From: Enterococcus hermanniensis
Lineage (GTDB): Bacteria > Bacillota > Bacilli > Lactobacillales > Enterococcaceae
DNA: 64,000 nt
NCBI RefSeq assembly: GCF_001885945.1
Contig: NZ_JXKQ01000004.1
Location: 1-64,000 of the forward strand
Direction of reading: 5' to 3'
Shown: piece by piece, positions 34,841-47,961 of the stretch
Position numbering within the stretch: position 1 is the first letter of the stretch
Layout: each line of letters begins with the position of its first letter
Notes under the pieces: model-generated
Database searches by the model: none
The model's input: only the letters and a program-made list of their open reading frames with translations
What the model was told of the DNA's origin: nothing
Translations under genes and position numbers: made by a program

Positions 34841-35335
34841 ATGACAAATTTTATTGCAGAGAGTGCAGATGTATATGGTGATTTAACAATCGGAAAGGGT
34901 TCAACTATCTGGTTTCAAAGTGTCCTGAGAGCGGATAGCAATACCATCTCAATAGGAGAAAAAAGCAATGTTCAGGACGGAACGATTATCCATGTTGATC
35001 AGGATGCACCAACTGTGATCGGTGACTATGTAACAATTGGGCATGCTGCAATCATTCATGGTTGTGAGATTCAATCAGGGGCTTTGATTGGAATGGGCGC
35101 AACGATTTTAAATCATGCGGTAATCGGAGAAAATAGTTTGATCAGTGCCGGTTCTTTGGTGACAGAAGGAAGCGTGATTCCGGCAAATTCATTGGCTTTT
35201 GGTTCTCCTGCGCGCGTCGTTCGTTCACTGACCCCAGCGGAAATTGAAAAGAATCACGCCAATGCAGAGCATTATTATCAATTAGGAAATGCTTATTTAA
35301 ACGAAGAAATTTCAGTTTATCAGCCAAAAAAATAA
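34841..35335 (+). CDS. Gamma-carbonic-anhydrase-like left-handed beta-helix protein
   Basis: A 164-residue hexapeptide-repeat protein of the gamma-CA/YrdA family. The characteristic residues are present: VLRADSN (Arg and Asp), NVQDGTIIHVD (Gln and first metal His) and TIGHAAIIHGCEI (two more metal His). A trimeric metal-binding enzyme is expected; carbonic anhydrase activity is not proven for this subgroup. The ATG at 34841 follows GAGGTG; the GTG at 34832 lies in the site. Confidence 0.92.
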   Translation: MTNFIAESADVYGDLTIGKGSTIWFQSVLRADSNTISIGEKSNVQDGTIIHVDQDAPTVIGDYVTIGHAAIIHGCEIQSGALIGMGATILNHAVIGENSLISAGSLVTEGSVIPANSLAFGSPARVVRSLTPAEIEKNHANAEHYYQLGNAYLNEEISVYQPKK

Positions 35336-35353
35336 AGAACCCTTACGCAACGG

Positions 35354-35381
35354 ATCAAGTTTTAAAATTTGATCCGTTTAT
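35354..35381 (+). terminator. Probable terminator
   Basis: A stem AACGGATCAA / TTGATCCGTT around TTTTAAAA has a short T-rich tail. Confidence 0.6.
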
Positions 35382-35403
35382 TTGGATTATCAGAGTGATT
35401 TTA

Positions 35404-35433
35404 TTGTGAATTAAAGGGAAATACCTATATAAT
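35404..35433 (+). promoter_or_regulatory. Promoter of the YjdI/YjdJ-like pair
   Basis: TTGTGA (35404-35409), 18 bases, TATAAT (35428-35433); the ribosome site AAGGAAG follows. Confidence 0.55.
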
Positions 35434-35456
35434 CTTACTTAAAGGAAGTGGATAGC

Positions 35457-35726
35457 ATGGACGGAAGTAAATTGAATCAAGAACCAGTCAACGAAGAAGA
35501 ATTAATTGAGAAAGGGTATCGCAAATATCACGGAGAGGGTATCGACATTTATTATAATAAAGATATCTGTGCCCACATCGGAAATTGTGTACGTGGCAAT
35601 CCAGAGATTTTTGAAGTCGGCCGTCGCCCGTGGATCATTCCAGATAATGGTAGTGTTGAAAATGCTAGCTATGTTGTAGATACGTGCCCTAGCGGAGCCC
35701 TAAAATACGTGATTAAAAATAATTGA
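35457..35726 (+). CDS. (4Fe-4S) mono-cluster protein, YjdI-like
   Basis: An 89-residue protein of the divergent Fer4_19 family. NKDICAHIGNCVRGNPEIF and the final VDTCPSGALKY give the conserved cysteines (C-X5-C ... C-P-S-G-A), with RRPWIIPDN between. It probably binds one Fe-S cluster; function unknown. The ATG at 35457 fits AAGGAAG; the GTG at 35448 is too close to it. It is followed by a small GNAT acetyltransferase gene, as in the E. coli yjdI-yjdJ pair. Confidence 0.88.
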   Translation: MDGSKLNQEPVNEEELIEKGYRKYHGEGIDIYYNKDICAHIGNCVRGNPEIFEVGRRPWIIPDNGSVENASYVVDTCPSGALKYVIKNN

Positions 35727-35754
35727 TCTTATTCAAAAGTAGAGGAGTGTCATT

Positions 35755-36030
35755 ATGGAAATCAAAGAAGAAAAAGAACGTTTTGTACTATTAAATGATG
35801 AAGGTGCCGAAGCAGGAGAAATGACTTGGTCTAATGCCGGTGCTGAAATCATGATCATTGACCATACATTTGTTGACCCAACGTATCGTGGACAAGGTCT
35901 AGCTGAAAAGTTGGTTGCTGCGGGAGTTGAAAAGGCGCGAAATGAAGATAAAAAAATTATTCCATTATGTCCTTTCGCCAAAAAAGAATTTGAACAAAAA
36001 TCAGAATATGCAGATGTTTTAAGAAAATAA
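35755..36030 (+). CDS. Small GNAT-family N-acetyltransferase, YjdJ-like
   Basis: A 91-residue minimal GNAT domain. FVDPTYRGQGLAEKLVAAGVEKAR is the acetyl-CoA-binding loop and helix, and IIPLCPFAKKEF is a family hallmark. The acceptor is unknown. It lies 28 bases after the Fe-S gene with its own GAGGAG site and is likely co-transcribed. Confidence 0.9.
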   Translation: MEIKEEKERFVLLNDEGAEAGEMTWSNAGAEIMIIDHTFVDPTYRGQGLAEKLVAAGVEKARNEDKKIIPLCPFAKKEFEQKSEYADVLRK

Positions 36031-36111
36031 GTTATAGATCTTCTCTAGCCAAATCGCTTCAATTGTGCTAGAGTGAAATTGAGGCAGTTTGGAAATAAGG
36101 AGGGTCATTCT

Positions 36112-36348
36112 TTGTACAATTTTATTTTAGGTGTTATCTTGGTTTTATCTGTGATCATCGTTATCACAATTATGATGCAACCTAGTAAACAAAATAGTGC
36201 TGCGAGTGCTTTTACTGGTGGTGCAGATCAATTGTTCGGAAAGCAAAAAGCACGTGGCTTTGAAGCTGTGATGCAACGATCAACCGCAGTTTTAGGAGCG
36301 GTTTGGATGATTTTGCTCTTCGTATTAATGTTTTTATCTAGCAAATAA
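36112..36348 (+). CDS. secG: Preprotein translocase subunit SecG
   Basis: A 78-residue protein with two transmembrane helices (about 3-20 and 55-74) and the intervening MMQPSKQNSAASAFTGGADQLFGK segment typical of SecG. The start is TTG 36112, 6 bases after AAGGAGGG; the ATG at 36073 is not preceded by a site. SecG associates with SecYE. It heads the conserved order secG-esterase-rnr-smpB. Confidence 0.95.
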   Translation: MYNFILGVILVLSVIIVITIMMQPSKQNSAASAFTGGADQLFGKQKARGFEAVMQRSTAVLGAVWMILLFVLMFLSSK

Positions 36349-36349
36349 A

Positions 36350-36378
36350 TCGACCTCTCAACTGAGAGGTCTTTTTTA
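36350..36378 (+). terminator. secG terminator
   Basis: A perfect 10-bp stem GACCTCTCAA-CT-GAGAGGTC region is followed by T6. Confidence 0.85.
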
Positions 36379-36501
36379 TTTTGTATTTCTAATAAATCAA
36401 GTACACTTTAAGATAAAGCATGAAAATCACGAAGAAAGCCGTTCAAATGAGAAAAATAATGCGATGTTCTAGCCGGAAATAAAAATGGAGGAGTGAAGTA
36501 A

Positions 36502-37266
36502 ATGGCCCAAGTACCAGAGTCCTTATTTTTGCCTAAAGGAAAACGTGCGGTATTATTGCTACATGCCTACTCAGGAAGTCCCAATGATGTAAGGATGTTG
36601 GCACGTTTTTTAGAAAATTTGAATTATACAGTTTATGCACCACTATACACAGGCCATGGGACCGCAGATCCGTTAGATATTTTAAATGTGACTGCAGAAA
36701 AATGGTGGCAAGATAGCCAACAAGCAGTACGCTTTTTACAAGAAAAAGGGTATGATGAGATTGCTGTCTTAGGGTTATCGATGGGTGGCATCTATGCAAC
36801 TCGATTATTAGGAGAAAAATCAGAAAAATTCATCGGTGGTGGTTTTTTCTGTTCGCCAATTGCACCAGTTAAAACAAGAGTGACGGAGAATTTTTTACTT
36901 TACACAAAAAAAGTTTTAGAACGTAATGGTGAACAAGTGGATGAGGAGAAATTAGCTAGCTATCGCCCTTTAGTCGATCAACAATTGCGTGCGATTGAAG
37001 AGCAAGCCGAGTTTGCTTATGAAAAAGTTGGGAAAATTTCTGTACCTTTCTTTATGGCACAAGCTGGACGAGATCAAATGATTGAAGCGACAGGTGTTTT
37101 TGAGACTGCTGCTCGCCTGGAACAAACTGCTTTTACATTGAAATGGTATCCTACGAGTGGACATGTGATCACTGTGGGATCCGAAAGAAGACAATTTGAA
37201 CAAGATGTAGCCGATTTTTTAGCTACACTTGGCTGGAGAGAAGATAATGGAGAGAAAAACAATTAA
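36502..37266 (+). CDS. Carboxylesterase, alpha/beta hydrolase (Est30/YvaK-like)
   Basis: A 254-residue esterase. LLLHAYSGSPNDVRML forms the oxyanion side, VLGLSMGGIYATRLL (Ser in GLSMGG, about residue 94) the nucleophile elbow, and PTSGHVITVGSERR holds the catalytic His (about 225). AGRDQMI carries the Asp. The gene overlaps the start of rnr by 20 bases. In bacilli the orthologue sits between secG and rnr, as here. The physiological ester is unknown. Confidence 0.93.
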   Translation: MAQVPESLFLPKGKRAVLLLHAYSGSPNDVRMLARFLENLNYTVYAPLYTGHGTADPLDILNVTAEKWWQDSQQAVRFLQEKGYDEIAVLGLSMGGIYATRLLGEKSEKFIGGGFFCSPIAPVKTRVTENFLLYTKKVLERNGEQVDEEKLASYRPLVDQQLRAIEEQAEFAYEKVGKISVPFFMAQAGRDQMIEATGVFETAARLEQTAFTLKWYPTSGHVITVGSERRQFEQDVADFLATLGWREDNGEKNN

Positions 37267-39652
37267 AGAAGAAATAGTAGCAAGTTTAAAAGCCGCAAAT
37301 AAAAAAAGTCTTTCAATGGAAGAATTAGCGGAACTTTTAGAAATGCGTAAAAGCGATGACTATAAATTATTAGTCAAAACTGTTGCGCAAATGGAACGAG
37401 AAAAGACCCTGGAGTTTAATAAGAAAGGCAAAATCAAATTGCCATTTAAATCAGTAGAAGTAGAAGGGATTTTCCGTCGGAACGAACGAGGATTTGGCTT
37501 TGTAACGATTGATCCTGAGGAGCCAGATGTATTTATTCCAAAAGATGCCACGAACTATGCAATGGACGGCGATATCGTAATGATCGATATTCAAAAAACA
37601 GCCGACTTATTTTCTGATCGTGGAGCAGAGGGAAGGGTTGTTTCTATTAAAGAGCGGAAAATCCAACAACTCGTCGGTGAATTCACTGCTTTTGATGTAG
37701 CCGAAATTGCAGAGTCAGATCTGTATGGCTATGTGACTCCAAAAGATAAAAAAAGTGCGCAATTTAAAGTGTTCATTACAGCTGAAGGGGTCCAACCTGT
37801 AGATGGTAGTGTCGTCATCGTTGAAATTACTCACTATCCTGAAAAAGGGTATGCAGAAAGTTTGGAGGGACTAGTATCCAAGGTGATTGGACATAAGAAC
37901 GATCCTGGTATGGATATTCTTTCGATTGTAATTGCGCAAGGGATTCCGACTCAATTTCCTGAAGAAGTTCAAACCGCTTCCGAAGAAGTACCCGATACTA
38001 TTTCTGAAGCCGATTTAATTGGTCGTCGTGATTTACGCGACCAACAGATTGTGACAATCGATGGAGCTGACGCGAAAGACTTGGACGATGCTGTGACAGT
38101 CAGAAAATTAGCGAATGGAAACTATTTCTTAGGCGTGCATATTGCCGACGTTTCTAACTATGTGACGGAAGGCAGTATTTTAGACAAAGAAGCATTCGAG
38201 CGCGGGACGAGTGTATATTTAACGGATCGGGTAATACCGATGATTCCACAACGGTTATCTAATGGTATCTGCTCGCTTAATCCGAAAGTTCCTCGTCTGA
38301 CGATGAGTTGTGAGATGGAAATCGATTCGAATGGAACAATCGTTCATCACGAAATTTTTCAAAGTGTCATCCAAACAACTGAACGAATGACGTATTCTGC
38401 TGTTAATGAAATTTTAGAAACTGAAACGGCGGCAACCATGGAGCGCTATCAAGCATTAGTGCCAATGTTTCATTTAATGAAGGAACTACATGAAATTCTT
38501 GAAGTTCGTCGTAATAATCGTGGCGCAATCAATTTTGAGGATCGTGAAGCGAAAATTTTAGTTGATCCTGAAGGTCGTCCGATAGACATTGAATTACGAG
38601 AACGCGGAGTAGGCGAGCGCTTGATTGAATCCTTCATGTTAGCGGCTAATGAAACAGTAGCAGAACATTTTAACAAATTGAAATTACCGTTTATTTATCG
38701 AATCCATGAACAACCAAAAGAAGAAAAAATGCAACGCTTCTTTGATTTCGCTGCTGCTCTAGGGATCTTAGTCAAAGGAACCAAAGATTCGATCACGCCA
38801 AAAGACCTGCAACAAGTGATTCATCAAGTGGAAGAAAAACCGGAAGCAGCAGTAATCAATACAATGCTGTTACGCAGTATGCAGCAAGCACGTTACTCAG
38901 AGGACAATTATGGGCACTATGGATTAGCTGCGGAATACTACACGCACTTTACTTCGCCGATTCGTCGTTATCCTGATTTGATCGTCCACCGTTTGATCCG
39001 TACCTATAGTAAGGATCAAAGTGAAGCGACCAAAGAAAAATGGGCAGAAGCATTACCTGAGATCGCAGACCACAGTTCTAAAATGGAACGCCGTTCAGTA
39101 GATGCAGAACGTGAAGTAGATAGTATGAAGAAAGCGGAATACATGTCGGATAAGGTGGGCGAAGAATTTGATGGAATCATTAGCTCAGTAACTAAATTTG
39201 GAATCTTTATCGAGTTGCCAAATACAGTAGAAGGATTGATCCATTTAAATGAAATGAAACAAGATTATTATCATTTTATTGAAAATCAATTGGCTTTAGT
39301 GGGCGAACGTACGCGTCAAACATTTAAAATTGGTCAAAAAGTTCGTATCAAAGTGACGAAAGCTGATCCTGTGACTCGAGAAATCGATTTTGAGTTATTG
39401 GAAGCAGAAGAAATTCCAGCCATAGATGTTCCAAGGAACACACATCAAAACAAACGACGTAAACCAGTTACTGGACGTCAGAATAATTACGACAAATCGA
39501 AGAAAATGTCTAATAAGAAATCAAAGACTCCTGGGAAATATTCATCAGAGCGCCCAAATGAAGGAAAAAATGACCAAAAAAAGAAAAAAGGGAAGAAACC
39601 TTTTTATAAATCAGTCGCTAAAAAGAACAAGCCGGGTAGAAAGAAGGGGTAA
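37247..39652 (+). CDS. rnr: Ribonuclease R
   Basis: An 801-residue RNB-family 3'-5' exoribonuclease. It has an N-terminal helix-turn-helix and cold-shock domains ([21 protein letters not shown]), a catalytic RNB domain with [14 protein letters not shown] (metal aspartates, about residue 275), [17 protein letters not shown], an S1 domain ([17 protein letters not shown], about 640-720) and a Lys-rich tail. The ATG at 37247 follows GGAGAG; the upstream frame lies inside the esterase gene. It ends 1 base before smpB, its partner in trans-translation. Confidence 0.97.
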   Translation: MERKTIKEEIVASLKAANKKSLSMEELAELLEMRKSDDYKLLVKTVAQMEREKTLEFNKKGKIKLPFKSVEVEGIFRRNERGFGFVTIDPEEPDVFIPKDATNYAMDGDIVMIDIQKTADLFSDRGAEGRVVSIKERKIQQLVGEFTAFDVAEIAESDLYGYVTPKDKKSAQFKVFITAEGVQPVDGSVVIVEITHYPEKGYAESLEGLVSKVIGHKNDPGMDILSIVIAQGIPTQFPEEVQTASEEVPDTISEADLIGRRDLRDQQIVTIDGADAKDLDDAVTVRKLANGNYFLGVHIADVSNYVTEGSILDKEAFERGTSVYLTDRVIPMIPQRLSNGICSLNPKVPRLTMSCEMEIDSNGTIVHHEIFQSVIQTTERMTYSAVNEILETETAATMERYQALVPMFHLMKELHEILEVRRNNRGAINFEDREAKILVDPEGRPIDIELRERGVGERLIESFMLAANETVAEHFNKLKLPFIYRIHEQPKEEKMQRFFDFAAALGILVKGTKDSITPKDLQQVIHQVEEKPEAAVINTMLLRSMQQARYSEDNYGHYGLAAEYYTHFTSPIRRYPDLIVHRLIRTYSKDQSEATKEKWAEALPEIADHSSKMERRSVDAEREVDSMKKAEYMSDKVGEEFDGIISSVTKFGIFIELPNTVEGLIHLNEMKQDYYHFIENQLALVGERTRQTFKIGQKVRIKVTKADPVTREIDFELLEAEEIPAIDVPRNTHQNKRRKPVTGRQNNYDKSKKMSNKKSKTPGKYSSERPNEGKNDQKKKKGKKPFYKSVAKKNKPGRKKG

Positions 39653-39653
39653 T

Positions 39654-40118
39654 ATGCCAAAAGGTGAAGGAAAGTTAGTCGCACAAAATAAAAAAGCACG
39701 TCATGACTATACGATCACTGATACGATGGAGGCTGGAATCGTTTTGCAAGGAACCGAAATCAAATCGATTCGTAATAGTCGGATCAATTTAAAAGATGGA
39801 TTTGCTCGAATTCGAAATGGCGAAGCCTTCTTGTATAATGTTCATATCAGTCCTTATGAACAAGGAAATATCTTCAACCATGATCCAGTAAGAACACGGA
39901 AACTGTTGCTGCACAAAAAACAAATTGCCCGGTTATCAGAAGAATTAAAAAATACGGGAACGACTTTAGTCCCACTAAAAGTTTACTTAAAGGACGGGTA
40001 TGCTAAAGTCTTAATTGGGATCGCTAAGGGGAAACATCAATACGATAAACGAGAAAGTTTAAAACGTAAAGATGTGGATCGTCAGATCAGTCGTACACTA
40101 AAAAATTATTCGCGCTAG
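39654..40118 (+). CDS. smpB: SsrA-binding protein SmpB
   Basis: A 154-residue tmRNA-binding protein. [22 protein letters not shown] (about 7-28), [31 protein letters not shown] and the basic tail [16 protein letters not shown] are signatures. It begins with an ATG directly after the rnr stop, with AAGGGG as the site. A longer frame reaching back into rnr is not the gene. tmRNA itself is not in the window. Confidence 0.97.
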   Translation: MPKGEGKLVAQNKKARHDYTITDTMEAGIVLQGTEIKSIRNSRINLKDGFARIRNGEAFLYNVHISPYEQGNIFNHDPVRTRKLLLHKKQIARLSEELKNTGTTLVPLKVYLKDGYAKVLIGIAKGKHQYDKRESLKRKDVDRQISRTLKNYSR

Positions 40119-40286
40119 CAAAATATTCTTTTTCGCATATTTAGTTAGACTTTCTTTACTTACCCTTGTATTTTGATACGATTAACTACAATCTATACTA
40201 GCTTTTTTTCGGGCTAAGATAGCTATTGGAGCGGTTTCATAGAATATAAAATAACGAATTGGGAAATCTTGTTAACTTATTCGAAA

Positions 40287-40332
40287 AATTTTAGGAAAAT
40301 TCTTTGAAATTTTCTTGCTCTGGTGGTAACAT
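40287..40332 (+). promoter_or_regulatory. atp operon promoter with CodY-like palindrome
   Basis: TTGAAA (40304-40309), 17 bases, TAACAT (40327-40332). Just upstream, AATTTT-AGG-AAAATT (40287-40301) matches 13 of 15 bases of the CodY consensus, failing at two central bases. CodY control of atp genes is speculative. Confidence 0.55.
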
Positions 40333-40344
40333 ACGAGAGTATTT

Positions 40345-40390
40345 TGAGGAGCAGCGCGAAGCAGCACGAGTTGACGCGAGTCGCTGGGAA
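40345..40390 (+). other. GC-rich structured leader of the atp operon
   Basis: The untranslated leader around GAGCAGCGCGAAGCAGCACG...GCGAGTCGCTG is much richer in GC than its surroundings. It can pair CAGCG with CGCTG and CGA with TCG, just before the GAGAGGTG ribosome site of atpB. Confidence 0.45.
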
Positions 40391-40405
40391 GAGAGGTGAA
40401 CTGGA

Positions 40406-41119
40406 TTGGATGAAAAATCTTGGTTTTTCCATGTTGGGCCCATATGGTTTGATGGGACTGTGACGACAATGATCATCGTAACGTGTTTGATCGTCTTTTT
40501 CCTTGTGTATGGATTTACACGCAACCTAACATTGAAACCCAAAGGAAAGCAAAACGCAATTGAGTGGGTCATAGATTTCACTACGAACATTGTTGGCGAC
40601 AACATGCCCCGTAATGAAGTCAGAAATTTTAGTTTGTTCTCATTTACGTTGTTCATGTTTATTTTTGTAGCGAACCAAATTGGACTTGTCACAAAAATTG
40701 TCTCAGGTGACAATGTGACCTATTGGAAGAGTCCTACAGCTAACCCGTTTGTAACGATGGGATTAGCACTACTCGTTTTGACTTTAGCGAATTACCTAGG
40801 TACCGAAAAACTGGGTCTAGGTAAATACATTAAAAATTCTTTCTTTACACCTTCAGCATTATTTCCTATTAAATTGATGGAAGAATTTACAAATGTTATC
40901 ACGCTAGGTTTACGTCTTTACGGGAATATCTTCGCTGGTGAAGTATTGCTTTCATTGATTGCAAGTGTTGTAACAAAAACAGGGTGGATCACCTTGCCAT
41001 TAGTTATTCCACTAGAAATGATATGGATCGCATTCTCACTATTTATCGGTAGTATCCAAGCATATGTTTTCACAACTCTATCTATGGTTTATATCAGTCA
41101 TAAAATCGAGGTAGAATAA
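40406..41119 (+). CDS. atpB: F1Fo ATP synthase subunit a
   Basis: A 237-residue Fo channel subunit with five to six helices. The conserved Arg region is ITLGLRLYGNIFAGE (about residue 170), and the C-terminal LFIGSIQAYVFTTLSMVYI is typical. The start is TTG 40406 behind GAGAGGTG; the nearby ATG at 40410 is out of frame. It is the first gene of atpBEFHAGDC; no atpI is seen upstream. Confidence 0.97.
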   Translation: MDEKSWFFHVGPIWFDGTVTTMIIVTCLIVFFLVYGFTRNLTLKPKGKQNAIEWVIDFTTNIVGDNMPRNEVRNFSLFSFTLFMFIFVANQIGLVTKIVSGDNVTYWKSPTANPFVTMGLALLVLTLANYLGTEKLGLGKYIKNSFFTPSALFPIKLMEEFTNVITLGLRLYGNIFAGEVLLSLIASVVTKTGWITLPLVIPLEMIWIAFSLFIGSIQAYVFTTLSMVYISHKIEVE

Positions 41120-41128
41120 AAAAATTAG

Positions 41129-41365
<237 letters not shown>

Positions 41366-41388
41366 AATTCAACGCTTTTTTGTTCAAT

Positions 41389-41430
41389 CTCATTTTAAAA
41401 AATGAGCGAAAGAACTGTACAATAGTTCTT
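41389..41430 (+). repeat. Two tandem hairpins between atpE and atpF
   Basis: CTCATT / AATGAG (41389-41406) and AAGAACT / AGTTCTT (41410-41430) lie within the 99-base gap, without a T tail. They may be RNA processing or stability elements that help set high c-subunit expression. Confidence 0.55.
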
Positions 41431-41464
41431 CAATGAGGAAGACGCACAGAAAGGAAGACCGAGT

Positions 41465-41986
41465 ATGCTGAATCTAGTTATTGCTGAGACCGTCAATACA
41501 ACGCTCGGTAATTTAATCGCCGTTACTGCATCATTCGTGATCTTAATGGCGTTACTAAAAAAATTCGCGTGGGGTGCCGTTCAAGACATTCTGAAAAAAC
41601 GTGAAGACAAGATCGCCAACGATCTAGATTCTGCCGAGCAATCACGTAAAAAAGCAGCTGAATTGGAAAAAGAACGTGAAACACAATTAGCGAGCTCTCG
41701 TAGTGATGCGGCAGATATCATTAAAAACGCGAAGGAAAGCGGCGAATTAATCCGTCAAAATATCATCAAAGATACAAAAGAAGAAGTTTCTCGTCTAAAA
41801 GATCGTGCACAAACTGAGATCAAAGACGAACGCGATAATGCATTAACTTCTGTTAAAGATGATGTTGCGACTCTTTCCCTACAAATCGCGGAAAAAATCT
41901 TGAGCAAAGAGCTTTCACAAGATGCTCATCAAGATTTGATCAACGAATACATGACTAAGCTAGGTAACACAAAACATGAAGCTTGA
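41465..41986 (+). CDS. atpF: F1Fo ATP synthase subunit b
   Basis: A 173-residue peripheral stalk protein: one N-terminal membrane helix (about 14-32) followed by a long charged coiled coil (LKKREDKIANDLDSAEQSRKKAAEL...). It overlaps atpH by 11 bases. Confidence 0.96.
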   Translation: MLNLVIAETVNTTLGNLIAVTASFVILMALLKKFAWGAVQDILKKREDKIANDLDSAEQSRKKAAELEKERETQLASSRSDAADIIKNAKESGELIRQNIIKDTKEEVSRLKDRAQTEIKDERDNALTSVKDDVATLSLQIAEKILSKELSQDAHQDLINEYMTKLGNTKHEA

Positions 41987-42521
41987 TAAATACACTGTTG
42001 GTAAGCGTTATGGAAAAGCTTTGTTTGAATTGGCGATCGAAAATAAAGTTGCCGATAGCGTTTATCAAGAGTTGTTGACTATCCGCGAAATCTGTAAAGA
42101 AATCCCGGATTTAGGAAACATCTTGACTGATGTTCGTCTACAAGGTGCTGAGAAAAAAGCGATTATGGATGCTTTTATCGGCGGATTTGACGGAATCGTC
42201 AAAAACTTTTTATTAGTTGTTTTTGAATACAATCGTAGCGACGATCTACCATTTATGATCGAAGAATTCGAGCATCGTTATGATGCAATGAATAAAGTCG
42301 CACATGGGACAGTTACTACTGCTGTGCCGCTCTCTGAAGAAAAGAAACACGAACTTGAAGCAAAAGTCGCTGATGTTTTTGGCTACCAGAAGGCCACTTT
42401 AACCCCGATGATCGATGAATCGATTCTCGGCGGTGTCATTGTTGAAGCCGATCATCAAGTGATCGACGGCAGCCTCGCCAGCCAATTAAATGGTCTACGA
42501 GCAGCACTTAGTAAAAAGTAG
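41976..42521 (+). CDS. atpH: F1Fo ATP synthase subunit delta
   Basis: A 181-residue subunit linking F1 to the stalk. N-terminal KYTVGKRYGKALFELA and C-terminal VDESILGGVIVEADHQVIDGSL-type residues (IDESILGGVIVEADHQVIDG) are the signatures. The start overlaps atpF. Confidence 0.96.
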   Translation: MKLDKYTVGKRYGKALFELAIENKVADSVYQELLTIREICKEIPDLGNILTDVRLQGAEKKAIMDAFIGGFDGIVKNFLLVVFEYNRSDDLPFMIEEFEHRYDAMNKVAHGTVTTAVPLSEEKKHELEAKVADVFGYQKATLTPMIDESILGGVIVEADHQVIDGSLASQLNGLRAALSKK

Positions 42522-42540
42522 AGAAGAAGAGGTGAAATGA

Positions 42541-44067
<1,527 letters not shown>

Positions 44068-44085
44068 TCGAGGTGAGAGAAAATC

Positions 44086-46411
<2,326 letters not shown>

Positions 46412-46424
46412 AAAGAGGTGCCCG

Positions 46425-46859
46425 ATGGAACAAGAAAAAAGCAAGGTTCTGCAAGTGAACGTTGTTACTCCAGATGGTAACGTCTATGAACACAATGCAG
46501 CCATCGTTATTGCAAGAACGGTTGCTGGTGAAATTGGGATTTTACCAAATCACGCACCAATTATTGCGCCTCTTGTAATCGATGAAGTTCGTGTTCGTCG
46601 TACGGATTCGGATACACACGTAGACTGGATTGCGGTCAACGGTGGGATCATGGAAGTTCGGGACAATGTTTTGACGATTATTGCTGATACAGCAGAACGT
46701 GAACGTGATATCGATGTTTCACGTGCCGAAAGAGCAAAACAACGTGCAGAAGCACGAATCCAAGAAGCACGTGAAAAACAAGACACAGACCAATTAAGTC
46801 GTGCCGAAGTTGCACTTCATCGTGCTATGAATCGAATCAAGGTTTCAAAACATAGTTAG
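46425..46859 (+). CDS. atpC: F1Fo ATP synthase subunit epsilon
   Basis: A 144-residue subunit with an N-terminal beta-sandwich ([29 protein letters not shown]) and a C-terminal helical hairpin ([17 protein letters not shown]...) that can inhibit rotation. It is the last gene of the operon, followed by a strong terminator. Confidence 0.96.
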   Translation: MEQEKSKVLQVNVVTPDGNVYEHNAAIVIARTVAGEIGILPNHAPIIAPLVIDEVRVRRTDSDTHVDWIAVNGGIMEVRDNVLTIIADTAERERDIDVSRAERAKQRAEARIQEAREKQDTDQLSRAEVALHRAMNRIKVSKHS

Positions 46860-46883
46860 TTTGGAATTTTAAACTTACTTATA

Positions 46884-46921
46884 AAAGAGAGCTAAATCTT
46901 AAGATTTAGCTCTCTTTTTTT
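46884..46921 (+). terminator. atp operon terminator
   Basis: A perfect stem AAGAGAGCTAAATCTT / AAGATTTAGCTCTCTT is followed by T6. Confidence 0.95.
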
Positions 46922-47115
46922 GTTCAAATTTTAATAAAGGGTATTTATTCAAAAAAAGCTATAAATATTAAGCTTGTTTAACAGAAAAATCATAATAATA
47001 CATTAGTTATCAAAAGTTTTTTGATTTTCTTCTTTTTTTTCTAGACAAAATATTCGAACTATTCAATTAAATTAAGCCTATAGCAAAATAAATATTAGTC
47101 ATTGGAGATGAGAAG

Positions 47116-47961
47116 ATGGAAAGTATCCAATCTACAAAAATTACCGAAATAAAAGATTGTCATAAAAATACAGCGCAACATTTACTTAAACCGTACATAA
47201 AAAAAACAATTCCATGGCTTATTCCTGCCATTCTGATTTTAACTTGGCAAGTGAGTAGCCAGTTAGGCTGGTTGGCTAGTGACACGCTGCCGTCTCCGAT
47301 AGCGATCATAGAGAATAATATCCAGCTGTTTCAAAGTGGAGAATTATTCAAGCATATTAGTATCAGTTTGTATCGAGCTACCGTTGGCTTGATCATCGGA
47401 GGAAGTATTGGATTTATCTTAGGGATCATCAATGGAGTCTCAAAATTAAGCTGTCAACTTTTTGACACAACGATTCAGATGTTTAGAAATATTCCTCATG
47501 TTGCCTTAACTCCATTAGTGATTTTAGTACTAGGCATTGGTGAGCCTGCTAAGATTTTTCTGGTAGCGGTTGGAGTCATGTTTCCGATCTATATCAATAC
47601 TTATCACGGTATTCGTTCAGTGGATTCAGAGCTTTTAGAAATGGGAAGATCTTACGGTTTGCATAATTGGGAATTATTCAAAAAGATCATTTTTCCAGCA
47701 GCATTACCGACGATTTTGATGGGCGTTCGGTATGCACTAGGGGTAATGTGGACAACACTGATCGTTGCAGAAACAATTGCTTCTGATTCTGGAATTGGTT
47801 ACCTCGCAGTAACAGCACAAGACTTTTTAGATATGAAGACTATTATCTTATGTATTTTGATCTATGCTTTGCTAGGCAAAGTCTCGGATAGCCTCGCTAA
47901 AAATTTGGAAAAAGTTTTTCTAGCTTGGCAAGATCAAGAAAGGACGGATGGACATGTCTAA
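47116..47961 (+). CDS. ABC transporter permease, SsuC/TauC type
   Basis: A 281-residue inner-membrane permease of the nitrate/sulfonate/taurine family with about six helices. The EAA loop that docks to the ATPase is SELLEMGRSYGLHNWELFKK (about 174-193), followed by IIFPAALPTILMGVRYALG. GGAG precedes the ATG. It is the first of five close-packed genes starting about 195 bases after the atp terminator; no convincing promoter was found in the very AT-rich gap. It overlaps the ATPase gene. The substrate is unknown; sulfonates, taurine, aromatic acids or pyrimidine precursors are carried by relatives. Confidence 0.92.
   Translation: MESIQSTKITEIKDCHKNTAQHLLKPYIKKTIPWLIPAILILTWQVSSQLGWLASDTLPSPIAIIENNIQLFQSGELFKHISISLYRATVGLIIGGSIGFILGIINGVSKLSCQLFDTTIQMFRNIPHVALTPLVILVLGIGEPAKIFLVAVGVMFPIYINTYHGIRSVDSELLEMGRSYGLHNWELFKKIIFPAALPTILMGVRYALGVMWTTLIVAETIASDSGIGYLAVTAQDFLDMKTIILCILIYALLGKVSDSLAKNLEKVFLAWQDQERTDGHV

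Noticed and set aside
39426-39653. N-terminal extension of SmpB
   Set aside because: It overlaps the end of rnr in another frame; the true SmpB start at 39654 has its own site and the family N-terminus.
40119-40286. Terminator for rnr-smpB
   Set aside because: No stem with a T tail is convincing here; the T run in TAGCTTTTTTTCGGGCTA lies in a loop, so smpB may read through or end elsewhere.
40348-40470. Possible leader peptide before atpB starting with TTG
   Set aside because: It has no ribosome site and runs out of frame into atpB; more likely chance.
46922-47115. Promoter for the transporter/acyl-activation cluster
   Set aside because: Several AT-rich hexamers exist, but no -35/-10 pair with 16-18 spacing was good enough to call.
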